From an uncultured Anaerolineae bacterium (GTDB taxonomy: Bacteria > Chloroflexota > Anaerolineae > Promineifilales > Promineifilaceae), in assembly GCA_937943625.1 (NCBI GenBank), contig CALEAD010000004.1, positions 62,001-126,000 on the forward strand: a stretch of DNA of 64,000 nucleotides, read 5' to 3'. Position 1 is the first letter of the stretch; every line of letters begins with the position of its first letter. Positions 8,963 through 18,211 of this stretch are shown here, piece after piece. The position numbers and the translations under genes were made by a program. Below the pieces are notes generated by a model. The model worked only from the letters and a program-made list of their open reading frames with translations. It made no database searches and was not told the DNA's origin.

Positions 8963-10735
8963 CTAGGCAAACAGGGTGCGCCGCCGCCACAAAAGAACGG
9001 CCGTTAACAACAACAAGGCCAGCAACATGACGAGGCTAAACAAGGGTGGGAGGTTGCTGCCCTGGAACGTTTGCAGGAAAACGGCCGTTGGCGCTGACGG
9101 CCCACTGGCCAATGTCCAACTACTCAGATCAGAAACATTGTTCTTTGTAGCACAGTTATTGGTTGTGTCTAAAACATCCACGCCCTGATCAACCCAGGCA
9201 GAACCATCCCAACGGTAAAGGGACAGATTGGCTTCAACAACCCCAGTTGTGTTATGCGTCAGTTCCCAATCCGTATAGCAGAGGGTCAGGTTAATGTTAA
9301 GGCCGGTGTTGGTGGCGGCATTGATATTGACATGGAACGGCATTTCACCTGGGTCAGGCGTGCCGCCACCGGGGGGCTGATTGATGCGCGTTACCGTGAC
9401 CTGCCCAGGCGCATTTCCACCGCTAATATCCTCAATGCTTGTCAACGTAGCGCCAAAGGAGACTGTATCTCCGTCATTCACCGTAGCAGTAAAGGTTTCT
9501 GCTGCCTGCCGCTCAAACGCACCAACGTCACAGGTGGCTGTGCTGTTCAGGTCATAATCTACTGGCCGAGTCAGGCCACGTTGATCGGTAGCGGCACAGG
9601 TCAAATTGTCACCAGCATCTATGGCATTGCTACCAGGCAGAATGGCATGAGTTAATGTGGGGCCACCATTATTGTTGAGGTTAGTATCAAAGTTTGTAAC
9701 CAAAGTGATTGATACACCACAGCCTGTCGTATCGCTCAGCACGTTGCTTGATGTATAACTACCGGTACAAGCAGTGCCAGAAGGAGTCCCGGTAATAATT
9801 GTGTTTCGTAAGATAGCTGCCGTGCTACTCTGGTTGCGAATATGTCTCCCATTAAAGGAAGTATTGTTATAAAAGGTGCTATTATTTACTGTCAGACTGC
9901 CTGAAGATGAAGCTACCCAGATTGCACCCCCGCTGGTTGCGGCGCTATGGGCGCTAAAGGTGGTATTCACCACGCTGGTGCTGTTTTCAAGCGCAATGGC
10001 TCCACCCCCATCACCACTGGAAGCATTATCATTGAGAGTACTCTGGCTGATTGTGGTAGAGCCTGCGGAGCCGGATGAGTAAATACCCCCTCCTCTGGTA
10101 ACAGCGCTGTTATGGCGAATGGTGCTACTTATGATGGTGAGTGTGCCATTCGTGTGCAAGATACCTCCCCCACCACCAACTGTTCCTGTTAGCGTATTAT
10201 TCCGTATCGTGCTGTTCAGAATCGTCAGAGAGGTGCCCTGGTGTAAAATTCCTCCACCACCCGTACTGTTTGGGGGAATGCCAACATTACCACCTGTAAC
10301 TGTTAGATTTTGCAGGGTAACATCCCCTCCTGTGAGAATATGGAGGACACGATCTATCGCACCTCCGTTAATGATTGTCTGTTCTGCCCCTACCCCACTG
10401 ATTATGAGCGTGCTGGCAATGTCCAGATCGCCGGTCTGGTTGTTGTCTTCATTTATCCCTGTGCGGGTTAATGTGAATGTGCCCGCAGGCAGGTTGATGG
10501 TGACAGTACCGCTGCCTGTGATTGTACAACCGCCAAAGTCTGTGCCCGTGTTAGCTGACTCAATGGCCTCGCGCAGCGAACAGGTTGTGTTAGGAGTTGT
10601 GTCAAACTCGTCGTTTGTGGTGTTCACAGTGATGGTGGCTGCGTGGACCGGCAGCGGCGCGCGCAGCGCTACCCCACAGAGGACAAGGAACATCACCAGG
10701 GCCAGTTTTAGTCCGCTCATTCTCATGGTCTTCAT
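8963..10735 (-). CDS. CSLREA-type parallel beta-helix surface protein with PTAVFLQ tail
   Basis: Secreted, 590 aa. The signal peptide (about 1-32, ending PVHAA) is followed by the CSLREA signature TTCSLREAIESANTG, then many right-handed beta-helix turns rich in LNSTIRNN, SSTIRHNSA, GGGI and NNTSF-like repeats, as in polymorphic outer-membrane-like adhesins. After a beta-sandwich region the end reads APTAVFLQT, hydrophobic helix, RRR. The start is the ATG at 10735 with GAGGAG upstream, not an in-frame codon 32 residues earlier. Likely a surface adhesin or structural protein. The C-terminal tail matches that of the LamG protein downstream. Confidence 0.87.
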   Translation of the reverse strand: MKTMRMSGLKLALVMFLVLCGVALRAPLPVHAATITVNTTNDEFDTTPNTTCSLREAIESANTGTDFGGCTITGSGTVTINLPAGTFTLTRTGINEDNNQTGDLDIASTLIISGVGAEQTIINGGAIDRVLHILTGGDVTLQNLTVTGGNVGIPPNSTGGGGILHQGTSLTILNSTIRNNTLTGTVGGGGGILHTNGTLTIISSTIRHNSAVTRGGGIYSSGSAGSTTISQSTLNDNASSGDGGGAIALENSTSVVNTTFSAHSAATSGGAIWVASSSGSLTVNNSTFYNNTSFNGRHIRNQSSTAAILRNTIITGTPSGTACTGSYTSSNVLSDTTGCGVSITLVTNFDTNLNNNGGPTLTHAILPGSNAIDAGDNLTCAATDQRGLTRPVDYDLNSTATCDVGAFERQAAETFTATVNDGDTVSFGATLTSIEDISGGNAPGQVTVTRINQPPGGGTPDPGEMPFHVNINAATNTGLNINLTLCYTDWELTHNTTGVVEANLSLYRWDGSAWVDQGVDVLDTTNNCATKNNVSDLSSWTLASGPSAPTAVFLQTFQGSNLPPLFSLVMLLALLLLTAVLLWRRRTLFA

Positions 10736-11083
10736 TAACTCTCTCCTCACAATGAAATGACCCAGAAGCAGAAGCAACGCAGGAATGCTACATTTTCCCG
10801 GGTAGGTTGGTTGCACCAGGTTGTGAAACAACGCGCCTTGTATGCCAGAGAGTGAAGCTGCGGTGCAGGCATCCTGAGACGTTTACCGCCAGCAGGTAAA
10901 CCTGTTTTGCGCTATTGCGTGTGTTTGTACGCATTGTACGGCAAACGGCCGTTGTCGTCAGTTTAGAATACGTTAAAAATAGTACCCTGGTACCATTTAA
11001 GGCTCAGGAGTCTACCGGTGCCTTGGGCACAACGGTGACGTAGCCCACAAGAGCATTATGGCTAACGTAGCTGAAGATATGGC
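10736..11083. other. Intergenic region, no gene seen
   Basis: About 350 bp between the GT39 gene at 11084 and the beta-helix gene at 8963. It holds one ACGGCCGT palindrome (near 10945) and presumably the promoter for the beta-helix gene, but no convincing -10/-35 pair or structured RNA was found by eye. Confidence 0.5.
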
Positions 11084-12403
11084 TTAACGCGGATGACCAA
11101 TTTGCCGACCAATGTGCCACAGAGCCAACGCCGCAAACTGGACTAGCAAAGCATCTATGGGCAGGCGGTAGCGGGGCAGGGTCCAGGTGAGAATGTGGAT
11201 ACCGGCGTAAACGAGGATGAAAAGATAAAGGAGGGTAACAGGGGAGGCCAGCCAGGCGGCCCAGGTAGAGGGACGGTCACGCCAGGTAAGCCACAGTCCA
11301 TAGAGCATGAAGGGCAAAAAGAGGCCAAAGCTGCCCACGCGGGAGATGTTGCTCAGCAGGCCAGAATCGGCCGTAGGCCAGAAGGCGAAGTAGGGAGGAA
11401 TGCGGCTGAGGGAGAGGAGTAGATACCGACCGGGATTGGCCAGAATATCATCGAGGGCGCGGCGCAACAAGGCAGAATCCAGGGCGGCTTCGCTGAGATT
11501 TTGGCGCAATAAATCCTTGGGTAGCAGATCGAGGTAGCTGCCCATCTCGGCGGGCAAAATGGGGATGAACTGCGTGCCGTAAATGGGATGGTTGCCCCAA
11601 TAGAAGGCGTAGCCGGAGTTGGTATTGAGCAACACAAACTGGCCAAAGGCCAGGTAGTTACGCACCGTCCAGGGTAAGATGAGCAACGAAATGACCAGCA
11701 GCGGCAGGGCGAGTCTGGCCAGTGACGGCCGTCTGGTCCACCACAACCAGGCGAGCAAAAAGGGGATAAAAAGCAGGAACAACTGGCGCAATAAAACGGT
11801 AATGCCCAGCGCCACCCCCAGCAGCAGCCATTGGCGCAGCCGCAGGTGCTCTGGCTGGGCAATGCCCAGGGTCAAGTCCATCGTCCAGAGGATGGCGACA
11901 ATGTAGAAGCTCTCGGTCATCAACGCGCCAGCGTAGTAGAAGAAGTAGATGTAAACGGCCGTAATTGCGGCGGCCAGCAGCCCAATCTGTACGCTGCGCT
12001 GTTGCACCACAGTGCGCACATCCGCCTTGGCTGCTGGCGCAAAGAGCTTTAGCGCCAGCCGATAGGCCAGCCAGGGCTGCAAAAGCCCTACGGCCACTGC
12101 CTGAATCAATCGCGCTGCCAGGGGGTTAACACCAAAGAGCAGGTAAACGGCCGTGATGTAAAGGGTGTAAAGATAAGACCAATGTGCCGTCGGTTCGCCA
12201 GCCTGGGTTACCGGCCACCAATTTTCGCCCACGGTAAAGCCATGACCGCCTAATAGCCGCTGCGCCAGGTGGTGGTAGGATTCCTGATCGGCTACGCCGG
12301 GCAGTGGGGTGATGCTATTGCCCATGTACAGCGCCACCCCCACGCGCAGCAGCACAGAAAGAAGTAAAATAGCAGTCAGTGTTCGAGCAGAGCGGGTTCG
12401 CAC
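11084..12403 (-). CDS. GT39-type membrane glycosyltransferase
   Basis: Polytopic membrane transferase using a polyprenyl-phosphate sugar donor. 439 aa with about ten hydrophobic helices. The N-terminus carries an Asp in the first luminal loop (GVADQESYHHLAQRLLGGHGF), the pattern of ArnT/PMT-like and RgtA-D-like enzymes. The GTG start at 12403 overlaps the TAG stop of the upstream GT4 gene by one base, so the two are probably translationally coupled. Acceptor unknown. Confidence 0.83.
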   Translation of the reverse strand: MRTRSARTLTAILLLSVLLRVGVALYMGNSITPLPGVADQESYHHLAQRLLGGHGFTVGENWWPVTQAGEPTAHWSYLYTLYITAVYLLFGVNPLAARLIQAVAVGLLQPWLAYRLALKLFAPAAKADVRTVVQQRSVQIGLLAAAITAVYIYFFYYAGALMTESFYIVAILWTMDLTLGIAQPEHLRLRQWLLLGVALGITVLLRQLFLLFIPFLLAWLWWTRRPSLARLALPLLVISLLILPWTVRNYLAFGQFVLLNTNSGYAFYWGNHPIYGTQFIPILPAEMGSYLDLLPKDLLRQNLSEAALDSALLRRALDDILANPGRYLLLSLSRIPPYFAFWPTADSGLLSNISRVGSFGLFLPFMLYGLWLTWRDRPSTWAAWLASPVTLLYLFILVYAGIHILTWTLPRYRLPIDALLVQFAALALWHIGRQIGHPR

Positions 12404-13644
12404 TAGTTTTCGCCCTCACTTTTGGCCAGTGCATACACAGCGTCCATCTGGCGCAAGGCAATTTGCCAGTCGTAGCGGGTTTCGGCCAGCAAACGGCCGT
12501 TTTGCGCCAGGCGCGCCTGTAAAGCTTCATCCTGTAACAGGCGTAAGGTCTGATTGGCAAAGTCAACGGGCGTATCCGCAAGCAGCACATGCTCCTCATG
12601 GGTAGCAGCAATTCCTTCCAGACCAATGGTGGTGGTAACGGCAGGCATGGCGCGGGCAAAAGCTTCCAGCAAGCGCACGCGCATTCCGCTGCCAGCGCGC
12701 ACCGGTACTACCATCAATGCCGCTGCTTCCATGTAGGGGGTCAGGTCATCCACATAACCGGTGACGCGAATGGCCTCTGGCTGCTGCCGCGCCAGCTCCA
12801 CAAAGTCGGCTGGCGGCGACTTGCCGATTAGCGTCAGCGTCACCTGGGGCATTTGTTGGCGCACGCGCGGGAACACCTCTTGTAAAAACCAGCGAATGCC
12901 ATCGGCGTTCGGTGGGTAATTGAGTGAGCCGAGGGTGATGATGTTGTGCGAATGGGGTTGACGCGCCACCAGGCGCAACGCCTGGGTATCTACGGCAATG
13001 GGAATGGCGCTGATGCGCGACGCCAGCGCCGGGCGCTGCGCCGCCGGCACGCCGGCCAGCAAATTGTCACGGTCTGGTTCAATAACTACCAGCGTATGGT
13101 CAAACTCGCGCAGCAGCATCGCTTCGTAGCGGCGAATGCGGCGCGTTTCCAGACGTAGTGCCGGCCGCAGGGGAATGGGCACGGTGGCTGCCAGTCGGTC
13201 GGAAATGGTCCAGGTAGCGTTGTGGGCATCAAAAAGGGTGAACGGCCGTTTGCCCCCCTGGCCAACTGCTCCCAGGGCAAACTGGGTCATGGTCAATTGG
13301 TCAGCATGGATCACGTCGAACGGCTGTGTTGCCAGCAACTGGTGCACCTGTTGGCGCATCAGCGGCAGGTCATCGCGTTCAATGAGAAACGGCCGTTTAC
13401 TCAGGTGGCTGCGCAGCCAGTAAAAGCCATCGGCCAGGCGCGAACGGCGAATCGGCACGGTGTACACGGCGCGGCACACCTGGCGCAGCACCGGCAAAAA
13501 TGCTTCTTCCTCCGGCCGGACAAAGGAAAGCAGCGTCACTTCGTGGCCACGACCGGCCAGATAGCGCAACACATTCCACGTCTTCACACGCGGGCCAGCA
13601 TTGGGGGGGTAAGGGATGATTTGGGTAAGAAAAAGAATACGCAT
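12403..13644 (-). CDS. GT4-family glycosyltransferase
   Basis: 413-residue GT-B glycosyltransferase of the same subfamily as the genes at 4865 and 16070: MRILFLTQIIPYPPNAGPR at the start, then RYLAGRGHEVTLLSF. The C-terminal domain has VVPVRAGSGMRVRLLEAFA, with the donor-binding Glu. The start ATG at 13644 is preferred over a codon 11 residues earlier because homologues begin with MRILFL. It overlaps the GT39 gene by one base. Confidence 0.88.
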   Translation of the reverse strand: MRILFLTQIIPYPPNAGPRVKTWNVLRYLAGRGHEVTLLSFVRPEEEAFLPVLRQVCRAVYTVPIRRSRLADGFYWLRSHLSKRPFLIERDDLPLMRQQVHQLLATQPFDVIHADQLTMTQFALGAVGQGGKRPFTLFDAHNATWTISDRLAATVPIPLRPALRLETRRIRRYEAMLLREFDHTLVVIEPDRDNLLAGVPAAQRPALASRISAIPIAVDTQALRLVARQPHSHNIITLGSLNYPPNADGIRWFLQEVFPRVRQQMPQVTLTLIGKSPPADFVELARQQPEAIRVTGYVDDLTPYMEAAALMVVPVRAGSGMRVRLLEAFARAMPAVTTTIGLEGIAATHEEHVLLADTPVDFANQTLRLLQDEALQARLAQNGRLLAETRYDWQIALRQMDAVYALAKSEGEN

Positions 13645-13714
13645 AAGCATCAGACCCAGCTTGTAGACACCATCCACGCTCTCCTATCCACTCCCCACTC
13701 TGCACTTTTTTCCA

Positions 13715-14632
13715 TCACAGGCGATGCAATTCACGCAGTAAATGGGCGTAATGTTGCCCCAGGCGACGGGCGGCTTTGCCTCGTTCACCGGGGAGCAGGT
13801 AACCAACAAATAGCAGGGGCAGGCGAGGTAGCGCCGCCAAAGCCAGGATTAGTTTGTAAACGGCCGCGGCGCGCGCGCCACGATTTTTGCGAAAGTAATA
13901 CACCTTGCCGCGATATAGCTCAATAAACATCTTGGCCGCTACCTGGCGGGTGCTTTGGCCACCATAGTGAACAACCTGCGAAGAGGGAACCCAATAAAGG
14001 GGCCAGCCTGCCTGACTGAGGCGATAACATAAATCCACTTCCTCAGAGTACATGAAGTAACTATCATCCAACAAACCTACGGCATCTAGCACTGTGCGGC
14101 GCAGCAAAAAAGAGGCTCCTTGCACAATGTCTACGCGGCGCGGTGCGGCCGTATTCCAGCCCGCCATTTTGTACACCCCATAGGCATAAAGCAGATCCAG
14201 GTGTAGTAAGCGCCAAAATTCTCGCCGCAGGGAGGGTAATGGGTGGCAAGAAGGCTGCAACGTATGATCAGGATTCAGCAGGCGAGAACCGGCGCCTCCT
14301 GCTTCTGGATGCGTTTCCATGAAGAGCAACAGCTCTGTCAGCGCGCGGGGCAGCAGCGTGGTGTCTGGGTTTAGCAAGAGCACGTAGCGCCCCGCAGAGT
14401 GGCAAATTGCCAGGTTGTTGCCTGCCGCAAAACCCAAATTTGCGCCGCTTTCAATCAGGCGCACCTGGGGAAAGCACGCGCGCACCATCTCGGCACTGCC
14501 ATCGCCAGAGGCGTTGTCCACCACCCACACCTCATAGCTAAACCCCTGTGGGGGATGGGCATACACCGAGGCCAGACAGGCCGCCAATAAATCGCGGGTG
14601 TTCCAACTGACGATAACTATCGAAAGATCCAT
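13715..14632 (-). CDS. GT2-family glycosyltransferase (rhamnosyltransferase-like)
   Basis: GT-A-fold inverting transferase, 305 aa. Motifs: SIVIVSWNTRDLL at the start, VVDNASGDGS (nucleotide binding), LLLNPDTTL (DXD region) and YFMYSEEVDLCYRLSQAGW (ED motif and acceptor region), as in WbbL/RfbN-like enzymes. A hydrophobic C-terminal stretch suggests membrane contact. ATG at 14632 is chosen; an upstream extension of 55 codons overlaps the preceding ligase gene. The gap to that gene is two bases. Confidence 0.87.
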   Translation of the reverse strand: MDLSIVIVSWNTRDLLAACLASVYAHPPQGFSYEVWVVDNASGDGSAEMVRACFPQVRLIESGANLGFAAGNNLAICHSAGRYVLLLNPDTTLLPRALTELLLFMETHPEAGGAGSRLLNPDHTLQPSCHPLPSLRREFWRLLHLDLLYAYGVYKMAGWNTAAPRRVDIVQGASFLLRRTVLDAVGLLDDSYFMYSEEVDLCYRLSQAGWPLYWVPSSQVVHYGGQSTRQVAAKMFIELYRGKVYYFRKNRGARAAAVYKLILALAALPRLPLLFVGYLLPGERGKAARRLGQHYAHLLRELHRL

Positions 14633-14634
14633 GA

Positions 14635-16083
14635 TCAATGATTGGTCGCTTGGTGGCGATTGGCCATTGGCAATTGACCATTGTTTTGGGCGCGTAACAT
14701 TTGGGCAACGGCCACCAGCCCCCCCATAAACAGCCAGGGTAAAATGCTGGTGCGCATGGCACGGATGGTGGCGTTGTAGACATAGGGCAACAACCAATCG
14801 CCCAACATACCCGCAGCAAAAGTGGCTACAGCCCCGGCCAATGTGCCATAGACGTATGCGTGGAGAAAGCTACCGCGTGGGAGCAACGGCCGTAAACGCC
14901 ACGCCAGCCAAATAATCTCCGCAAAGAACCACAACAGACACAACAAACCCAGGATGCCGGTCTGGGCTACGACGTCTACATACTGATTATGCGAATTAAA
15001 CTGCACATACCAGCCCAAAATGGGGAAGAGTGGCGTGTAAAAGCTGTAGTTGGCCGGGCCAAGCCCCAACAGTGGGCTGACCTTGACAATTTCGACAATG
15101 ATGCGCCAGGCTTCCAAGCGTGTAATCTGGCTGTACTCATTGTCGCCAACATACAACAAATTGTTGATAACGTTTTGCAATTGCAACAACACACCCACTA
15201 TCCCCACCAGAGTCAGCGCGATGGCTTGGCGTGGTATGCCCAACCAAACGATGAGCAAGATGGCCAATAGCGCCGGGAACCAACCAGAAACCCAGGCGCG
15301 TGCTTCGCCAAGGGCAAGGTACATGGCTCCCAACATGATACCAAATAGCAACGTGCGCCAACGCCATGGAAGCGTTTGGTTCAAAAGCGCCTGGCTAAAT
15401 GACATGGCGACCACCCAAAGCCAAAACATGCTGCCGGAAAACACCAAGGGGGAGAAGAAACGTAGCACGATGCGGGTGGTTGGCGGAAAAAGACGGCCGA
15501 AAATCAGCACTGCACCCAAAGCAATGGTCACATACACCAATGCCATCAACCAGCGTTCACTTTTTACCTGGTACATAACCAACACAAAGGCGCACATGGC
15601 CACAAGTAAAATCAAAACGCTGCCCAGTTGCGCGTCTAGCGGCGCTTGCGGCGCGGGATACCAGGGAAGTTGCCCATTGATAAAAGCGATCATGGTCACC
15701 AACAAGAAGAGCAGCAGTGGGTTGAGCGGACGCGCAGCAATCCAGTGAAACTGGCGCTTAATCACGAAACTGTCAAATAACCATAGGGCGGTGAGGGCAA
15801 AGGTCGCAACGGCCGTTGTGCCGATCACATAGATGACTTCGGTGCGAAAGGCCAGGCTGACGCCAATTAACAGCAGTAACCCTAGCGGAGGCCAGCGCAA
15901 GATGATTGTTGCGCCAAGCAGGGCGACGGGCACTGCCATCAGCAGGAGGGAAAGGCGAAGTGGTAAACGGCCGGGCAGGAACAAGCTAAAGAGCAAAACG
16001 GCCGTAATAATCGCTAACCGTTGCCACCACAGCGAATGCTGACCTAACCAGTGACGCAAAGGGGTCAACTTAATGGCTTGCAT
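14635..16083 (-). CDS. O-antigen polymerase/ligase (Wzy_C family)
   Basis: Membrane protein of 482 aa with about 12 helices and the typical large periplasmic loop near residues 300-385 carrying the LGLGPANY and FNSHNQYVDV motifs of the O-antigen ligase/polymerase family. It would join or polymerise glycan repeat units on the outer face of the membrane. The ATG at 16083 overlaps the stop of the upstream GT4 gene by 14 bases. A second, unrelated-looking member is at 53.6 kb. Confidence 0.85.
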   Translation of the reverse strand: MQAIKLTPLRHWLGQHSLWWQRLAIITAVLLFSLFLPGRLPLRLSLLLMAVPVALLGATIILRWPPLGLLLLIGVSLAFRTEVIYVIGTTAVATFALTALWLFDSFVIKRQFHWIAARPLNPLLLFLLVTMIAFINGQLPWYPAPQAPLDAQLGSVLILLVAMCAFVLVMYQVKSERWLMALVYVTIALGAVLIFGRLFPPTTRIVLRFFSPLVFSGSMFWLWVVAMSFSQALLNQTLPWRWRTLLFGIMLGAMYLALGEARAWVSGWFPALLAILLIVWLGIPRQAIALTLVGIVGVLLQLQNVINNLLYVGDNEYSQITRLEAWRIIVEIVKVSPLLGLGPANYSFYTPLFPILGWYVQFNSHNQYVDVVAQTGILGLLCLLWFFAEIIWLAWRLRPLLPRGSFLHAYVYGTLAGAVATFAAGMLGDWLLPYVYNATIRAMRTSILPWLFMGGLVAVAQMLRAQNNGQLPMANRHQATNH

Positions 16084-17248
16084 GGGCAACTTCCTCCACC
16101 AATTGCATCAGGCGTGGCGTGACGACGGTCCAATCATATTGCTGCTGCGCCAACTGGTAAGCATTCTCTGCCAGGTACCGGCGCAGGGCAGCATCTTGCA
16201 ACAAGCGCACGACGGCAGCAGCAAAAGCGGCTGGCGTGTCGGCCAGAAGCAGGTGCTGCTCATGACGGCCGTTTAACCCTTCAGCCCCCTTGCGCGTGGC
16301 CACTACCGGCACACGCAATGCCATTGCCTCTAAAATTTTCAGGCGCGTGCCGCCCCCTGTTTGCAGTGGTGCAATGCTGACGGTGGCTGCCGCCACATAG
16401 GGGCGCACGTCATCAACAAACCCAAGATGGGTAACATTAGTAGCAGACGGCAGCGTTCGGCCGGCCGGGTTGCCCGTGATCAGCAAGCGCGCCTGTGGCC
16501 TTTGGGCTAACACCAGGGGCCACACCGCTGTAACAAACCAGTGCATCGCTTCATGGTTCGGGGCAAAGCTGAAGGAACCGGTGTAGATGAGGGTATCTGG
16601 TTGGGCAACGGCCGTAACCCCTGCGTAAGCGGCCACATCAATACAGTTGGGCACAACAATAGCCGTTACCCCCACTTCTTGCTGCAACAACGCCGCCTCT
16701 TGGACAGAAGCGACCGTACACACCCCATATTGCCGCAGCAACCGTACCAAATAACGACGGTGCTTCCACCACGTCAGTCCATGGCGGAACCGCCTACGAA
16801 CGGTAGCCGCGGCGGCAAAATTCTCATACAACACCCCCACCTCCACCTCCTCAAAGATTGCCGGCAAGCCGGGGAAGTACGGGCGATAGCTTGCCATGCG
16901 CGTTTGCGACGCAATCACCAGATCAAACGGCGTGGTTTGCGTCACTTGCGTAATCAGGTGCGCCATTTGCGGTGAAAAGGTGTCAATCACAGAACGGGGT
17001 TTCAGGCTAAATAACCCCAGACGCGCGCGCAGTCTGCGTGGGTTATACCAGCTAATCGGCACCAGGTGCACTGCCTGGCACAATTGGCGCAGTTCTGGCA
17101 AATCGGCACACGCATCTGGCGTATCGGCAAAGCTCAACAGCGTCACCTGGTGGCGCGCCGCCAGAGCGCGCAGCAAATGATAAATGCGCAACTTAGAGCC
17201 ATTGTCTGGTGGAAATGGGAACCAGGCTGACAAAAATAGAATACGCAT
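16070..17248 (-). CDS. GT4-family glycosyltransferase
   Basis: 392-residue GT-B enzyme, third member of the local subfamily with those at 4865 and 12403: MRILFLSAWFPFPPDNGSK, LLRALAARHQVTLLSF and, late, IAPLQTGGGTRLKILEAMA with the donor-binding Glu. The ATG at 17248 is chosen because family members begin MRILFL; a TTG five codons earlier is possible. No clear Shine-Dalgarno, and the upstream gap of about 60 bp is unremarkable. Confidence 0.88.
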   Translation of the reverse strand: MRILFLSAWFPFPPDNGSKLRIYHLLRALAARHQVTLLSFADTPDACADLPELRQLCQAVHLVPISWYNPRRLRARLGLFSLKPRSVIDTFSPQMAHLITQVTQTTPFDLVIASQTRMASYRPYFPGLPAIFEEVEVGVLYENFAAAATVRRRFRHGLTWWKHRRYLVRLLRQYGVCTVASVQEAALLQQEVGVTAIVVPNCIDVAAYAGVTAVAQPDTLIYTGSFSFAPNHEAMHWFVTAVWPLVLAQRPQARLLITGNPAGRTLPSATNVTHLGFVDDVRPYVAAATVSIAPLQTGGGTRLKILEAMALRVPVVATRKGAEGLNGRHEQHLLLADTPAAFAAAVVRLLQDAALRRYLAENAYQLAQQQYDWTVVTPRLMQLVEEVAHASH

Positions 17249-17307
17249 GGTAGCATCGGGCAAGAGGTGTGTCTCTTGCCAAAAAGAAACCTCCTACATC
17301 CACAACC

Positions 17308-18201
17308 CTACGTCGGACGCATCCCCCAGCGTCTGGCCATAAAGTCACGCGCGCCCTGCCAGAGCGCATCACGGTGAGCGCGCATGTGTCGCCAACGCGG
17401 TTTTAGGCTCCAGCTAGTACAGGTGCGCGCCAGTTGCCACCAGGCGTGTCCCCACACGTACCATGGCGCGTGGTGCTTTTGCAGCGCCAGCAACCGGTTG
17501 CGTGTCTGATAATAAGTGACATTGGGGGATGGCACATAGTTGCGCTGTACCCCTTTATGCCATAATTGCGCCTGTGGCACATGCACCAGCCGCCAGCCGG
17601 CGCGGCGCGCGCGCATGCACCACTCCGTCTCCTCCCAATAGTAAAAGAAGCGCTCATCCAGCGCGCCCACCTGTTCAATGACCTGTCGCCGCACCAAGAT
17701 GGCGCAACCAGAAAGCCAATCTACATCACGCGGCTGCGCAAACTGACCTTCGTCGCTTTCGTTTTCACCAATGTGCCGCGCCTGCCAAAAACAGTCTAGC
17801 TGCCCGCCAGCAGATTGGATGATGTTGGGTTCATCGTAATGGTAAACCATGGGACCGACTAAACCGATGCGCGCATCTTGCGCGGCCACCTGCATCATTT
17901 TTGTCAGGCAATCGGGGTGAACGATGGTGTCTTCATTCAATACAAATATCCATTCTGCCCCCTGCGCCATTGCTAACTGAATGCCCACGTTGTTGTTCCC
18001 GGCATATCCTTTGTTTTGGCGCAACACCTCTACCTGCACATCTGGAAATTGCTGGCGAATCGCCGCAACGGAACCGTCTGTAGATGCATTATCCAACACG
18101 ATGATATGCTGGTTTGGGTAGCGGCTTTGATGTAGCGACGCCAGGCAGGCCAGGGTATCTGCGCAGCGGTTGGTGTTGAGGATGACGGTGGTGAGTTGCA
18201 T
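17308..18201 (-). CDS. GT2-family glycosyltransferase (rhamnosyltransferase-like)
   Basis: 297-residue GT-A enzyme: TTVILNTNRCADTLACLASL, VLDNASTDGSVAAI, FVLNEDTIVHPD and FYYWEETEWCMRARRAGW give the four standard GT2 motifs. The start ATG at 18201 lacks a good Shine-Dalgarno and is 10 bp after the upstream epimerase stop, suggesting coupled translation. Sugar specificity unknown. Confidence 0.87.
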   Translation of the reverse strand: MQLTTVILNTNRCADTLACLASLHQSRYPNQHIIVLDNASTDGSVAAIRQQFPDVQVEVLRQNKGYAGNNNVGIQLAMAQGAEWIFVLNEDTIVHPDCLTKMMQVAAQDARIGLVGPMVYHYDEPNIIQSAGGQLDCFWQARHIGENESDEGQFAQPRDVDWLSGCAILVRRQVIEQVGALDERFFYYWEETEWCMRARRAGWRLVHVPQAQLWHKGVQRNYVPSPNVTYYQTRNRLLALQKHHAPWYVWGHAWWQLARTCTSWSLKPRWRHMRAHRDALWQGARDFMARRWGMRPT

Positions 18202-18211
18202 GGGAGGGTGG

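Noticed and set aside
10119-10760. Long plus-strand open frame of 213 codons opposite the beta-helix gene
   Set aside because: Low-complexity Pro/Val/Ile composition and fully antisense to a well-supported gene. Similar antisense frames at 7375-8100 and 15050-15748 are rejected for the same reason.
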